Assembly: GCA_045640165.1 (NCBI GenBank)
Contig: JAZUEK010000060.1
Coordinates: forward strand, 1 to 29,976
Reading direction: 5' to 3'
From: RGIG426 sp045640165
GTDB lineage: Bacteria > Bacillota > Clostridia > Oscillospirales > Acutalibacteraceae
DNA: 29,976 nt
Within the stretch, counting starts at the first letter, position 1; the number at the start of each line of letters is the position of its first letter. Shown one piece after another: positions 16,508-24,685 of the stretch. Below the pieces are notes generated by a model. That model did no database searches. It was not told the origin of the DNA and saw only the letters and a list, made by a program, of their open reading frames with translations. Both the position numbers and the translations under genes were made by a program.

Positions 16508-17233
16508 TTACGTCGTGGAAGTCGCGATGTCTCTTCTTAACAGAAGCACATCTTTCATGTCGACGCCCAAGCTGTTATCCATATCGCTTGCGCGGAAGGA
16601 GTAATTAAGGTTGTCGAAATCCGCAACCACTTTTCTAAGCATCAGCACATCTTTCAAGTTCACGGCGGCATCGTTGTTGGCGTCGCCGACAATACAAAAG
16701 CCAAGCGAGCCGCTTTCGCCGCAAGCAAACGCAACGTCGCAGTCGTCATGCAGTCCATTGCCGGTATTTCCCGTACCGATAATCGGTTCAATCACTTGCA
16801 CCGGGGTAAAGCCTATATATGGCATAGTCTCGTTTATCGAAAAAATGAGATACAAAACGTCCGAACTCACTTTTTTGTAGTTGGCGATTTTTTTGTTTTC
16901 GATAACAAACGTCTGTCCACGCGACGACAAAGAGTTTTCGTATTCGCCGCCCTCGGTGACAATAAAGTCTTTGGAAACACACGTTTTATACGTCAAAATT
17001 TGGGGGTTGTACATAATGTCAAACACAATCGAGAAAAAGCCTTCGTTGTTGTTATCCACCCTCAGCGGAACCGCCACATACGTGTCGCCCTCGGCAATAT
17101 AGGAATCGCCGAAATACAACAAAACCGGATCCTCTTGCGTGTTGGCGCACACCGGCATGCATAAAACGCTGCTTAAAATGAGTGCAATAACCGCACACAC
17201 GCAGATAGAACTTTTCATTCGTTTGGCTATCAT
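16508..17233 (-). CDS. Small secreted cohesin-like plus dockerin protein (241 aa)
   Basis: Possible adaptor of a cellulosome-like assembly. Residues 1-30 are a signal peptide (PVCA-NT). Residues ~36-170 match the cohesin pattern: YVAVPLRVDNNNEGFFSIVFDI, then an ILTY strand, SSDVLYLIFSINE and GFTPVQV. Residues ~182-237 are a dockerin. The first repeat (GDANNDAAVNLKDVLMLRK) is nearly intact, with Gly replaced by Ala in the calcium loop. The second (SDMDNSLGVDMKDVLLLRR) is degenerate. One cohesin plus one dockerin recalls the adaptor scaffoldin ScaC of Ruminococcus flavefaciens. The start is ATG 17233 behind AAAGGGG; an in-frame TTG six codons upstream is less likely. It has its own promoter (17296-17324). 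Confidence 0.8.
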   Translation of the reverse strand: MIAKRMKSSICVCAVIALILSSVLCMPVCANTQEDPVLLYFGDSYIAEGDTYVAVPLRVDNNNEGFFSIVFDIMYNPQILTYKTCVSKDFIVTEGGEYENSLSSRGQTFVIENKKIANYKKVSSDVLYLIFSINETMPYIGFTPVQVIEPIIGTGNTGNGLHDDCDVAFACGESGSLGFCIVGDANNDAAVNLKDVLMLRKVVADFDNLNYSFRASDMDNSLGVDMKDVLLLRRDIATSTT

Positions 17234-17295
17234 ACAAATTTCCCCTTTCAAAGTGATTCGCCATGCGCACTTTGTATGCTTCCATTTTCGCCCCC

Positions 17296-17324
17296 ATTAT
17301 ATACCGCTTGAAGCACAAAGTCAA
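17296..17324 (-). promoter_or_regulatory. Sigma-A-type promoter for the cohesin-dockerin gene
   Basis: Minus-strand TTGACT (17324-17319), 17-bp spacer, TATAAT (17301-17296), giving a ~55-nt leader. Confidence 0.85.
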
Positions 17325-17381
17325 TCATTTTTTACCGGACGTTTGGAGTTCGTTTCGAATCCCTCTCGTTTTTCATCAAAA

Positions 17382-17419
17382 TAAAAATACCGGAAGCGAT
17401 TGCTTCCGGTATTTTTTCT
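17382..17419 (-). terminator. Terminator after tRNA-Ser
   Basis: AATACCGGAAGC pairs with GCTTCCGGTATT around a 4-nt loop, with A- and T-runs on both sides. It begins right after the CCA end of the tRNA. Confidence 0.9.
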
Positions 17420-17511
17420 TGGCGGAGAGGAGGGGATTCGAACCCCTGATACGCTATTAACGTATACACGATTTCCAATCGTGCGCCTTCGACCAGCTCA
17501 GCCACCTCTCC
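17420..17511 (-). tRNA. tRNA-Ser (anticodon GGA)
   Basis: 92 nt including an encoded CCA. The acceptor stem is GGAGAGG/CCTCTCC with discriminator G. The anticodon loop TTGGAAA reads UCC codons (Ser). A long variable arm (GATACGC/GCGTATA region) is typical of class II tRNA-Ser, and the T-loop is GGTTCGAATCC. It has its own promoter and terminator. Confidence 0.97.
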
Positions 17512-17524
17512 ACGACGCTGTACC

Positions 17525-17553
17525 ATTATACTAACTCGGTCGAAAAAAATCAA
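17525..17553 (-). promoter_or_regulatory. Promoter of tRNA-Ser
   Basis: Minus-strand TTGATT (17553-17548), 17-bp spacer, TATAAT (17530-17525), starting about 7-8 nt before the mature tRNA 5' end. Confidence 0.85.
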
Positions 17554-17591
17554 GAGTTTTTTTCATTTTTTTGAATTTTTTATAAAAACCG

Positions 17592-18752
17592 TTATCCGTT
17601 CCAGCGATTCATCACGACTTCGTACCGCGCCGCCGCCTTTTTCACCGCATCGTCCCACGACAGGTACAACGTGGAGCCGGCGCGCGCGCCAACCATTTGG
17701 AGTGCACGCGCATCTTCGCAGGCAGACAACACCGCTCGGGCAAAATCTTCGGCGTTTTCGTTCGCCAAAAATCCGTTAAGCCCGTCGGTCACGCCCTCGG
17801 CGGCACAACTGCCGCGCGTCAGCACGCTCGGGCATTCGCACGCGGCGGCCTCTTTGACCACCAATCCCGACGTGTCAAACGTAGAGGGAAACAAAAACAA
17901 ATCCGCGAGCGTATAGAAATCGCGCAGTTGTTCGCGGTCAAGGAGCATACCGGTAAACCGCACGTCGCCCTGCAGACCGAGGGAATTCGCATAGGCGCGA
18001 ATAGCCGGCGCATCCAATCCGTCGCCCACCATCAGCGCCGTGAACTGCAGCCCTTTTTGACGGGCGATTTTCAGCGCATCCAAGATAATGCGGATGTTTT
18101 TATACCACATCATCCGCCCCACAAACAGCAACACCACGCGGTCCGAAGGGATGTCGTATTGTTCGCGCAACACGTCGGCGTGGGAAACGTCCGCTTTGCC
18201 ATAGGCAAAATCGGTACCGTTTTCCATCACGATATATTCGCCGTCGTAGCCTACTTGGCGAAGCGCTTTGCCGCAGGATTCGGTCACCGCCCACACCTCG
18301 GTTGCCGCTTCCAAATTATGGCGAATCACTTGAAGCGCCGCGGCGCGAGTCGCCGGCGTATGTAACCGCACACGCAGGTCGATATCAAATTTGGTGTGGT
18401 ACGTATGAATGACCGGCACCTTGCGGATATGGGACAATTCGTCTGCCAACACGCCGGAGGCAAAAGGACAGTGGACGTGCAGTAAATCCATATCCGTGTT
18501 GTTGAGATTGCGCAAAAGAATAGGCGAAAACGGCATTCCCGCTCGATAGCCGATGCGCTTCGGCGTCGGCAACGACGCATAACGGTGAATGCGAAACGGG
18601 TAGTCGCCGTCTTTGGCACCGCGGCAACGGGGCGCAATGACGCTGACTTTATACTCCGGATTTTTGTTTAAGGCGAGCGCATAGTTTTTGACCGTTTGCG
18701 CAACGCCGTCCACACTCGGCGGAAACGAATCGTTAAGAAGACCGATATGCAA
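17592..18752 (-). CDS. GT4-family glycosyltransferase (386 aa)
   Basis: GT-B-fold enzyme that transfers a sugar from a nucleotide-sugar. The N-terminal domain starts HIGLLNDSFPPSVDGVAQTV, as in the MgdA/diacylglycerol glucosyltransferase-like branch. The C-terminal donor-binding domain has LLFVGRMMWYKN and LFLFPSTFDTSGLVVKEAAA. The usual EX7E motif is here DX7E, as in other MgdA-like proteins. A glycolipid acceptor is a reasonable inference, not a certainty. The start is a TTG at 18752: AAGGAG lies 8 nt upstream and the conserved HIGLLND begins right after it, whereas the longer frame adds a Pro-rich tail that overlaps the upstream gene. It is the third gene of the operon from promoter 21414-21442. 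Confidence 0.88.
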   Translation of the reverse strand: MHIGLLNDSFPPSVDGVAQTVKNYALALNKNPEYKVSVIAPRCRGAKDGDYPFRIHRYASLPTPKRIGYRAGMPFSPILLRNLNNTDMDLLHVHCPFASGVLADELSHIRKVPVIHTYHTKFDIDLRVRLHTPATRAAALQVIRHNLEAATEVWAVTESCGKALRQVGYDGEYIVMENGTDFAYGKADVSHADVLREQYDIPSDRVVLLFVGRMMWYKNIRIILDALKIARQKGLQFTALMVGDGLDAPAIRAYANSLGLQGDVRFTGMLLDREQLRDFYTLADLFLFPSTFDTSGLVVKEAAACECPSVLTRGSCAAEGVTDGLNGFLANENAEDFARAVLSACEDARALQMVGARAGSTLYLSWDDAVKKAAARYEVVMNRWNG

Positions 18753-18771
18753 AGAGAAAACTCCTTTCGAG

Positions 18772-20514
18772 TTAGTTGGCGTCGTCGGCTTTGGCCTCGG
18801 CGGCGGCAATCTTTTTGAGCTCTTCTTCCTCCAGTTGACGATACGCCACTTTGCCGACGAGGGTTTTGGGCATATCTTCTTTGAACTCGATGTCGTACGG
18901 CATCGCGTATTTTGCGATATGCTCGCGGCAGTAATCCATCAAAACGTCCAACGTTTCTTTGGAGGCCGGCGTGCCCGGCGTCAGTTTCACGAACGCTTTG
19001 ACTTTTTGCATCTTATACGCGTCCGGCACACCGATAACACAGCTCATCTGAACAAAGTCGTGGGCATCGAGAATGTTTTCAATTTGACCCGGATACACGT
19101 TGTAACCGGAACTGATAATCATTCGCTTGGCACGGCCGCGGAAATAGACGAAGCCCTCCTCGTCCATCGTGCCGAGATCGCCCGTGTACACCCAGCGCAA
19201 GCCGTCCTCGTGGGTGCGGATGGTCTGGGCGGTTTCGTCCGGATGATTCATATATTCGCGCATCACGGTCGGGCCGGCGAGCAGGATTTCGCCCTCCTCG
19301 TTGAACGGCAACTCGTTCTCCGTTCCCGGCTCGACGATTTTGATATACGTGTCGGGGAACGGCACGCCGATGCTCCCCTCTTTGCAGAGAAGCGGCGGCG
19401 TTAAGCAGCAAGCGGTGACGGTTTCGGTCGTACCGTAACCCTCGCGCACCTGAATGACCGCACGGTGGTCATAGAGGAATTTGTCGAATTTCTTTTTCAG
19501 TTCCACCGACAGCGAGTCACCGCCGGAGAACACGCCTTTGAGACAACTGAGGTCGGCGTTTTCCATGCTCGGCAGGCGCAACAGCGCTTCGTACAGCGTG
19601 GGCACGCCGGCGATAAAGTTGCATTTGTATTTGACGATTTGTTTTGCATAACTCTGCGCCGTAAACCGCGGAATAAGGATGCAACGGCCACCCTGCGACA
19701 GCATGGTATGCACGCACACGCCGAGACCGAACCCATGGAACAGCGGCATGGCGGCAAGCATCCGGTCACCGATGCGGAACATGGGGTTGGCGGCAATGAC
19801 CTGCTGACCGAGCGCGTTAAAGTTTTTGTTGGTCAGCACAATGCCCTTGGTCGTGCCGGTCGTGCCGCCGGAATAGAGGATAACCGCCGGATCGTCCGGA
19901 CCGCGGTTTACGCGGTAGTTATAAAAACACGCGTGACCGAGTTTTAAGAAATCTTTCCACCGAATAATCGGCGCATCCGACGGAATTTTTTCGATTTTGC
20001 GACCCTCAGTCAGCATATAGCCGGCTTTAATCGGTTTCGACAACTCGTCCTTAATGCTGGCAATGATAATGTTGACCACTTTGGTGTTTTGGCGAATGCG
20101 CTCGAACTTGGCATAGAACTGGTCAAGCGTAATCGCGGTCACGCTGTTCGATTCGTTAAGGTAAAACTCAATCTCTTTCTCGGCGGAAAGCGGATGAATC
20201 ATATTGGCAATCGCACCAATCATATTGAGCGCATAAAACATATACAGCGCCTGCGGACAGTTGGGCATTGCGATGGTCACGCAATCGTTTTCGCGCACGC
20301 CGATGGTTTTGAGCGCTTTCGCGCATTTTTCCACTTCCTGCACGAATTTCTTGTAGGTCGTGGATTTGCCCATAAAGTCAAACGCGATATTGTTCGGATA
20401 TTCCGCGGCGATTTTCTCCACCGCCTCGAACATCGTCCCCTCAAAATAGTCGAGGTGCATCGGCACGCCGCCCATGCTCCCCTCCCACGGGGTTCTCACT
20501 TCTACGTTACCCAT
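18772..20514 (-). CDS. AMP-forming acyl-CoA ligase/synthetase (580 aa)
   Basis: Adenylate-forming enzyme that activates a fatty or other carboxylic acid to its acyl-AMP and then acyl-CoA. Motifs are complete: the P-loop YSGGTTGTTKGIVLTNKN (A3), GYGTTETVTACC (A5), YTGDLG (A7), KRMIISSGYNVYPGQIE (A8) and the catalytic-Lys region PKTLVGKVAYR (A10). It resembles FadD/long-chain acyl-CoA synthetases, but the chain length is not readable. The ATG at 20514 shares a base with the stop of the upstream gene (TAATG) and has GGTGGAG ahead, so the two are translationally coupled. The downstream glycosyltransferase follows after 19 nt. Confidence 0.92.
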   Translation of the reverse strand: MGNVEVRTPWEGSMGGVPMHLDYFEGTMFEAVEKIAAEYPNNIAFDFMGKSTTYKKFVQEVEKCAKALKTIGVRENDCVTIAMPNCPQALYMFYALNMIGAIANMIHPLSAEKEIEFYLNESNSVTAITLDQFYAKFERIRQNTKVVNIIIASIKDELSKPIKAGYMLTEGRKIEKIPSDAPIIRWKDFLKLGHACFYNYRVNRGPDDPAVILYSGGTTGTTKGIVLTNKNFNALGQQVIAANPMFRIGDRMLAAMPLFHGFGLGVCVHTMLSQGGRCILIPRFTAQSYAKQIVKYKCNFIAGVPTLYEALLRLPSMENADLSCLKGVFSGGDSLSVELKKKFDKFLYDHRAVIQVREGYGTTETVTACCLTPPLLCKEGSIGVPFPDTYIKIVEPGTENELPFNEEGEILLAGPTVMREYMNHPDETAQTIRTHEDGLRWVYTGDLGTMDEEGFVYFRGRAKRMIISSGYNVYPGQIENILDAHDFVQMSCVIGVPDAYKMQKVKAFVKLTPGTPASKETLDVLMDYCREHIAKYAMPYDIEFKEDMPKTLVGKVAYRQLEEEELKKIAAAEAKADDAN

Positions 20515-21380
20515 TAAAACTCCACCTTTTCATTCAGGGGCTTGTCCAGAAGCTCCGGATTTTCAATCAAATGGCGCAAAAGGCGCACCGTTTTCGAATA
20601 ATAGTAGCCGTCGGCGATCCGCTCGTCGATGGTCAGCCCGAGGTCGATACTGTCTTTCATCGTGCAGGTGCCGTCCTCGTCAAAAAACGGGCGTTTTTTC
20701 TTTTCGCCGATAGCGCAAAACACCGACGTCGTGCCCCAGTTCGTCAAATGATGATAGCCCGAATGGAGTTTAATCGAACCGAGGTTGGTCAGCACCACCG
20801 ACGAGTAATACGGGTCGGTGGCGATATACGATTTCGGCACTTTGCCGTGGCGGTCGAGCATACACACGAATTTCACCGCCGTTTTGGAAACCCAGCGCGG
20901 CAGTTTGTTGAAAATATCCATATTTTCGGTGGACTCGTCCACGCTGTCCGCGCTACGCGTTTTGGACACGAATTTGTAAATCTTTTCGTGGATGGTGTCG
21001 AGCGTGTCGCCGTCTTCCATATGGATAAACGCGAGTCCCTCCGCGCCGTCGTCCGCAAACAGTTTTTTGACGACGAACGCCGCCGACACGTCGTTGCGCT
21101 GATACATATTGCCGTTCACGATAAAGCGGTTCATCTTCGGGCGCAACGTGATCGTTTTTACCATCGCGGTCACAATCAGTTGGAATAGATTGTACTTGTA
21201 ATCGGGCTCGCTCGCGTTTTTCTTTTCGAGATAGGCATTCGCGGCAGTTAAATCAATCCGCTCGCTGATAAACGCCTCGTTGTCGCAGCGGTTCGGGTAA
21301 ATCAACGGCATAATAAAATGCATCGAATCAATGTCGCGGATAAGCGTACCGTCGCGGCGATCGCCCCATTTTTTACTCAT
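20514..21380 (-). CDS. CAT/2-oxoacid dehydrogenase E2-like acyltransferase without lipoyl domain (288 aa)
   Basis: The protein has the trimeric chloramphenicol-acetyltransferase/E2 catalytic fold pattern. The lipoyl and peripheral-binding domains of true E2 are absent. The family's C-terminal HxxxDG motif appears as DLGLTIDERIADGYYYSKTV (about residues 254-273), so Glu occupies the position of the catalytic His (DHRVxDG becomes DERIADG) while the Asp and Gly are kept. The N-terminal half contains LRPKMNRFIVNGNMYQRNDV and a region like VKKLFADDGAEGLAFI. The partner is likely acyl-CoA from the next gene, but activity is uncertain given the missing His. The start is ATG 21380 with AGAGGTG upstream. 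It is the first gene of the three-gene operon. Confidence 0.8.
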   Translation of the reverse strand: MSKKWGDRRDGTLIRDIDSMHFIMPLIYPNRCDNEAFISERIDLTAANAYLEKKNASEPDYKYNLFQLIVTAMVKTITLRPKMNRFIVNGNMYQRNDVSAAFVVKKLFADDGAEGLAFIHMEDGDTLDTIHEKIYKFVSKTRSADSVDESTENMDIFNKLPRWVSKTAVKFVCMLDRHGKVPKSYIATDPYYSSVVLTNLGSIKLHSGYHHLTNWGTTSVFCAIGEKKKRPFFDEDGTCTMKDSIDLGLTIDERIADGYYYSKTVRLLRHLIENPELLDKPLNEKVEF

Positions 21381-21413
21381 AATCAAAACACCTCTTTTAC
21401 CACATACAGGGGT

Positions 21414-21442
21414 AGTATACCACACCGTTTCAAAAAATGCAA
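21414..21442 (-). promoter_or_regulatory. Promoter of the acyltransferase-ligase-glycosyltransferase operon
   Basis: Minus-strand TTGCAT (21442-21437), 17-bp spacer, TATACT (21419-21414). It diverges from the promoter at 21459-21487 with only 16 bp between the -35 boxes. Confidence 0.8.
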
Positions 21443-21458
21443 ATCCCCCGAATTTCGG

Positions 21459-21487
21459 TTGTAATCGAACGAAAAGTGTGGTACACT
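21459..21487 (+). promoter_or_regulatory. Promoter of the FTR-like/M16 protease operon
   Basis: TTGTAA (21459-21464), 17-bp spacer, TACACT (21482-21487). It is back-to-back with the promoter at 21414-21442. Confidence 0.7.
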
Positions 21488-21522
21488 ATTCGTATCGTTA
21501 AAAAGAGAAAGGCGGCCCGACT

Positions 21523-21723
21523 ATGGCGGTACGATTAAACGAAGATAAAGAAATCGTTAAAATGATTCGCGAGGGACTCAAGGCCAAAGACGGCTACTGT
21601 CCCTGCCGACGCGAGAAAAAGCCGGAATACAAATGTATGTGCGAAGAATTCCGCGCCCAAATCGCCGACCCGAATTTCGAGGGCTACTGCCACTGCCAAC
21701 TGTATTACAAGGAGAAAGACTGA
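21523..21723 (+). CDS. Mini ferredoxin-thioredoxin reductase catalytic-domain protein (66 aa)
   Basis: Small redox protein with three CxC motifs: CPC (Cys26/28), CMC (Cys38/40) and CHC (Cys57/59), in GYCPCRREKKPEYKCMCEEF and GYCHCQLYYK. In the FTR catalytic subunit the same kinds of motif (CPC, CPC, CHC) bind a 4Fe-4S cluster and form the active disulfide. There the gaps are about 16 and 8 residues, whereas here they are 9 and 16. At 66 residues it is roughly half the usual FTR-beta size, lacking the N-terminal extension. It presumably relays electrons from ferredoxin to a disulfide; the partner is unknown. GAAAGGCGG precedes the ATG, and the gene is one nucleotide from the M16 protease start. 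Confidence 0.8.
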   Translation: MAVRLNEDKEIVKMIREGLKAKDGYCPCRREKKPEYKCMCEEFRAQIADPNFEGYCHCQLYYKEKD

Positions 21724-21724
21724 A

Positions 21725-24571
21725 ATGAACTACAAAGAAAACGAACGCCTTTTCGGCTTTACCGTCACGCGTGTGCGCGAGGTGGCGGAACTGTCCGGCA
21801 CGTTTTACGAACTGCGCCACGACTGCGGCGCGGAACTCTGCTGGCTTCAAAACGGCGAGGAAAACAAGGTCTTTTCCGTCGCGTTTAAAACCCTGCCGAA
21901 AAACAGCACCGGCGTGTTCCATATTTTGGAGCACGCGATGCTCTGCGGCTCGGAAAAGTATCCCGTCCGTGAGCCGTTTTTAGACTTGCTCAAAGGCTCG
22001 ATGAACACCTTCTTAAACGCGATGACCTATCCGGACAAAACGGTATATCCCTGCTCGAGCCGCAACACGAAAGATTTCTTAAATCTCACGTCGGTGTATC
22101 TCGACGCGGTGTTTGCCCCGAAACTGCTCGAAAACCCCAACATTTTCTATCAAGAGGGGTGGCATATTGAGCCGACCGACGACGGATATACGTTCAACGG
22201 CATCGTGTTTAACGAGATGAAAGGAGCGCTCGCCGGTCAAGACAGCATCGTCGGCGAGGAAATGCTGCATCTTCTGTTCCCCGACACCTGCTACGGCGTG
22301 ATTTCCGGCGGCGATCCGCTGGTCATCCCCACCCTCACCTACGAGGATTTTTGCGACACTTACCACCGCTTTTATCATCCCGGCAACGCGCGGTTTTATC
22401 TCGACGGCGACCTGCCGTTTGAGGAAACGCTCGCCCTCATCGACGGCTATCTCTCCCGTCCGCAAACAAAACTCGCGCCGCCGGTCGTCGCCATGCAAAC
22501 GCCGCGCGCCGCGGTCGGGCACAACGCCTATGAAATCAGCGTGGAGGAACCGCGCGAAAACCGCGGCCAAGTAACCTTCGGCAAAATCGTCGGCACGCAC
22601 AAAGATTGCCGCAAACTGCTCGCACTCCGCGTGCTGTTTGACGCGGTCGCCGGCTCGAACGAGGCGCCGCTCACCCGAGCACTTCTCTCTTCGGGACTTG
22701 CGGAAGACTTGGAGTGGGAGGTCGCTGACTACCTCGCCCAACCTTACGTCCAAATTAACGTGAAAAACGTGAAAGACGGCAAAGCGGACGACGCGCTCGC
22801 GCTGTTACGCGCCGAAGCGCGCAACTTGTGCGAAACCGGCATCGACCGCGACGAACTCGAAGCCTCGCTCGCCGCCCTCGACTACCAGTTGCACGACGTC
22901 GCCGAGCCGCAGGGTATCGAGCGCAACTTAAACGCTCTGCGCAGTTGGCTGTACGGCGACGATCCGCTCGCGCCGCTCGTTCCCGATGCCGATTTGGCGG
23001 CGGTCAAAGAGATGCTTGCCGGCGACGGCTTTGAAAACCTGCTGTTCGAAATTTTCTGCGACGAGCAAAACGTCGCCACGCTGTATACCGAAGCATCGAC
23101 GACCCTCGGCGAAGAAAACCGCAAAAAAGAAGCGGCCTTGTGTGCTTCAATGACCGCCGACTGGGACGAACAAAAACGCGCCGCGGCAAAAGCGCTGTGC
23201 GATACGCTTCTTTCGTGGCAACAAACGCCCGACACCCCGGAACAAATCGCGACACTTCCGATGTTGTCGCTTTCGGATGCCGGCGAGCCGCCCGTGTGGG
23301 TGGAAACGGAAGAATCGCTGCAACACGGCGTGCGCGTGTGGACCCATCCGGTCGCGTGCCGCGACGTTGTGCACCTAAAACTGTATTTTCCGCTGACCGG
23401 GTGCGATCTTGCTACCCTCGGCGACTTGGAACTGTTTGCCCATCTCCTTTGTGAACTGCCCACCAAACAGTATTCCACGCTCTTGTTACAGCAAAAAATT
23501 AAACGCTATTTCGGCTATCTGCGCTTCGCGGTCACACCGGTGCACACCGGCGACACCGCCACCTGCGTGCCCTGCCTTGTGGCAAGCGCCGGCTTTATGC
23601 GGCAAAACGAAACCGAGGCGCTCGCCCTGCTGTCGGAGATTTTATTGCACACCGACGTTTCCGATGTGTCGCCCGTTTTTGAAATCTTCCGTCAAATGGA
23701 CGACACCGCGCGCCAGTCGCTCATTATGGAAGGTCACCAGTACGCCATGTACGCCGCAGGCGCTTGCGGCTCGGCGGCGTGCGCCGTGACCGAGGTGCTT
23801 TGCGGCAACACCCAAATCGAGCATCTGCACCGCCTAATGGAAAACGAGCAAGAAACCGTTCCCGCGCTCGTGGCGTCGATGAGCGAAGTGTTCCGCCATG
23901 CCGTGGGCAAAAAGGGTCTTATCGTCAGCATCACCGCCGACGAGCCGCTCGACGTGTCGGCGCTGTTGACAACGCTTCCCGACGGCGGCGACCCCTTTGA
24001 ACCGAAAGCCTACAAAACTGCACTTCCCCAGCACTCCACCATCACCATTCCTGCCGCCATCGGCTTTTCGGCGCAATCGCTGACGCCGCCGGATGCGAAA
24101 TGGAACGGGCCGCTGAAAGTGGCGTGCAACATCCTCTCGCTCGATTATTTGTGGAACAAACTGCGTGTGCAGGGCGGCGCCTACAGCGCCGGCTGCGGTG
24201 TGCGCGCATCCGGCCGTATGTTCGCCTACACCTACCGCGATCCCTCTCCGATAAATTCGATGAACGTGTTCAAAGAATTGGCAGACGCCCTGCTCGCCTT
24301 TTGCGACAGCGGCGAGGACGTGGAGCGCTACATCCTCTCCACCGTCTCCTCTACCGAGCCGCTCAAAACCCCACAACAAAAGGGTGCCTCTGCCAACGCG
24401 TACAAGTTTGAAGGGCTAACGAAAGCGGATGTTTTGGCCTACCGCAACGCCATTCTCCACACCGATAACGCCGCCGTGCGCGGTTGCGCCGACCTGCTTT
24501 TGAAGTTCGCCCAAGAGGGCTCCACGTGCGTAGTGGCAGGTGCGGAATTGTTGCCGAAAAACAGCAACTGA
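21725..24571 (+). CDS. M16C-family metallopeptidase, PreP/Cym1-like (948 aa)
   Basis: Zinc peptidase that degrades short peptides inside a two-halved chamber, with no signal peptide, so it is cytoplasmic. The inverted zinc motif HxxEH is HILEH (His66, Glu69, His70). The distal Glu is in IVFNEMKGA (Glu164), as in presequence protease. The conserved LLKGSMNTFLNAMTYPDKTV region follows the zinc motif. The C-terminal substrate-binding Arg/Tyr region reads LRVQGGAYSAGCGVRASG (from about residue 813). The length matches PreP-like proteins (~950-1000). It is probably translated by coupling with the 66-aa FTR-like gene, since AAGGAGAAAG lies before the ATG. Confidence 0.92.
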   Translation: MNYKENERLFGFTVTRVREVAELSGTFYELRHDCGAELCWLQNGEENKVFSVAFKTLPKNSTGVFHILEHAMLCGSEKYPVREPFLDLLKGSMNTFLNAMTYPDKTVYPCSSRNTKDFLNLTSVYLDAVFAPKLLENPNIFYQEGWHIEPTDDGYTFNGIVFNEMKGALAGQDSIVGEEMLHLLFPDTCYGVISGGDPLVIPTLTYEDFCDTYHRFYHPGNARFYLDGDLPFEETLALIDGYLSRPQTKLAPPVVAMQTPRAAVGHNAYEISVEEPRENRGQVTFGKIVGTHKDCRKLLALRVLFDAVAGSNEAPLTRALLSSGLAEDLEWEVADYLAQPYVQINVKNVKDGKADDALALLRAEARNLCETGIDRDELEASLAALDYQLHDVAEPQGIERNLNALRSWLYGDDPLAPLVPDADLAAVKEMLAGDGFENLLFEIFCDEQNVATLYTEASTTLGEENRKKEAALCASMTADWDEQKRAAAKALCDTLLSWQQTPDTPEQIATLPMLSLSDAGEPPVWVETEESLQHGVRVWTHPVACRDVVHLKLYFPLTGCDLATLGDLELFAHLLCELPTKQYSTLLLQQKIKRYFGYLRFAVTPVHTGDTATCVPCLVASAGFMRQNETEALALLSEILLHTDVSDVSPVFEIFRQMDDTARQSLIMEGHQYAMYAAGACGSAACAVTEVLCGNTQIEHLHRLMENEQETVPALVASMSEVFRHAVGKKGLIVSITADEPLDVSALLTTLPDGGDPFEPKAYKTALPQHSTITIPAAIGFSAQSLTPPDAKWNGPLKVACNILSLDYLWNKLRVQGGAYSAGCGVRASGRMFAYTYRDPSPINSMNVFKELADALLAFCDSGEDVERYILSTVSSTEPLKTPQQKGASANAYKFEGLTKADVLAYRNAILHTDNAAVRGCADLLLKFAQEGSTCVVAGAELLPKNSN

Positions 24572-24620
24572 CAAACCGACTGTATTTTTGTCTTTTTCGA
24601 CGAAATCCGCCGTCGGGTGG

Positions 24621-24649
24621 TTTACAGACGGCAACTTTTATGGTATACT
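24621..24649 (+). promoter_or_regulatory. Promoter of the PRPP synthetase gene
   Basis: TTTACA (24621-24626), 17-bp spacer, TATACT (24644-24649). It lies 37 bp before the start codon. No clear terminator is seen for the preceding protease gene. Confidence 0.75.
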
Positions 24650-24685
24650 TTTCTCAACTTAACACGGAAAGGTCGGGACGGTAAA

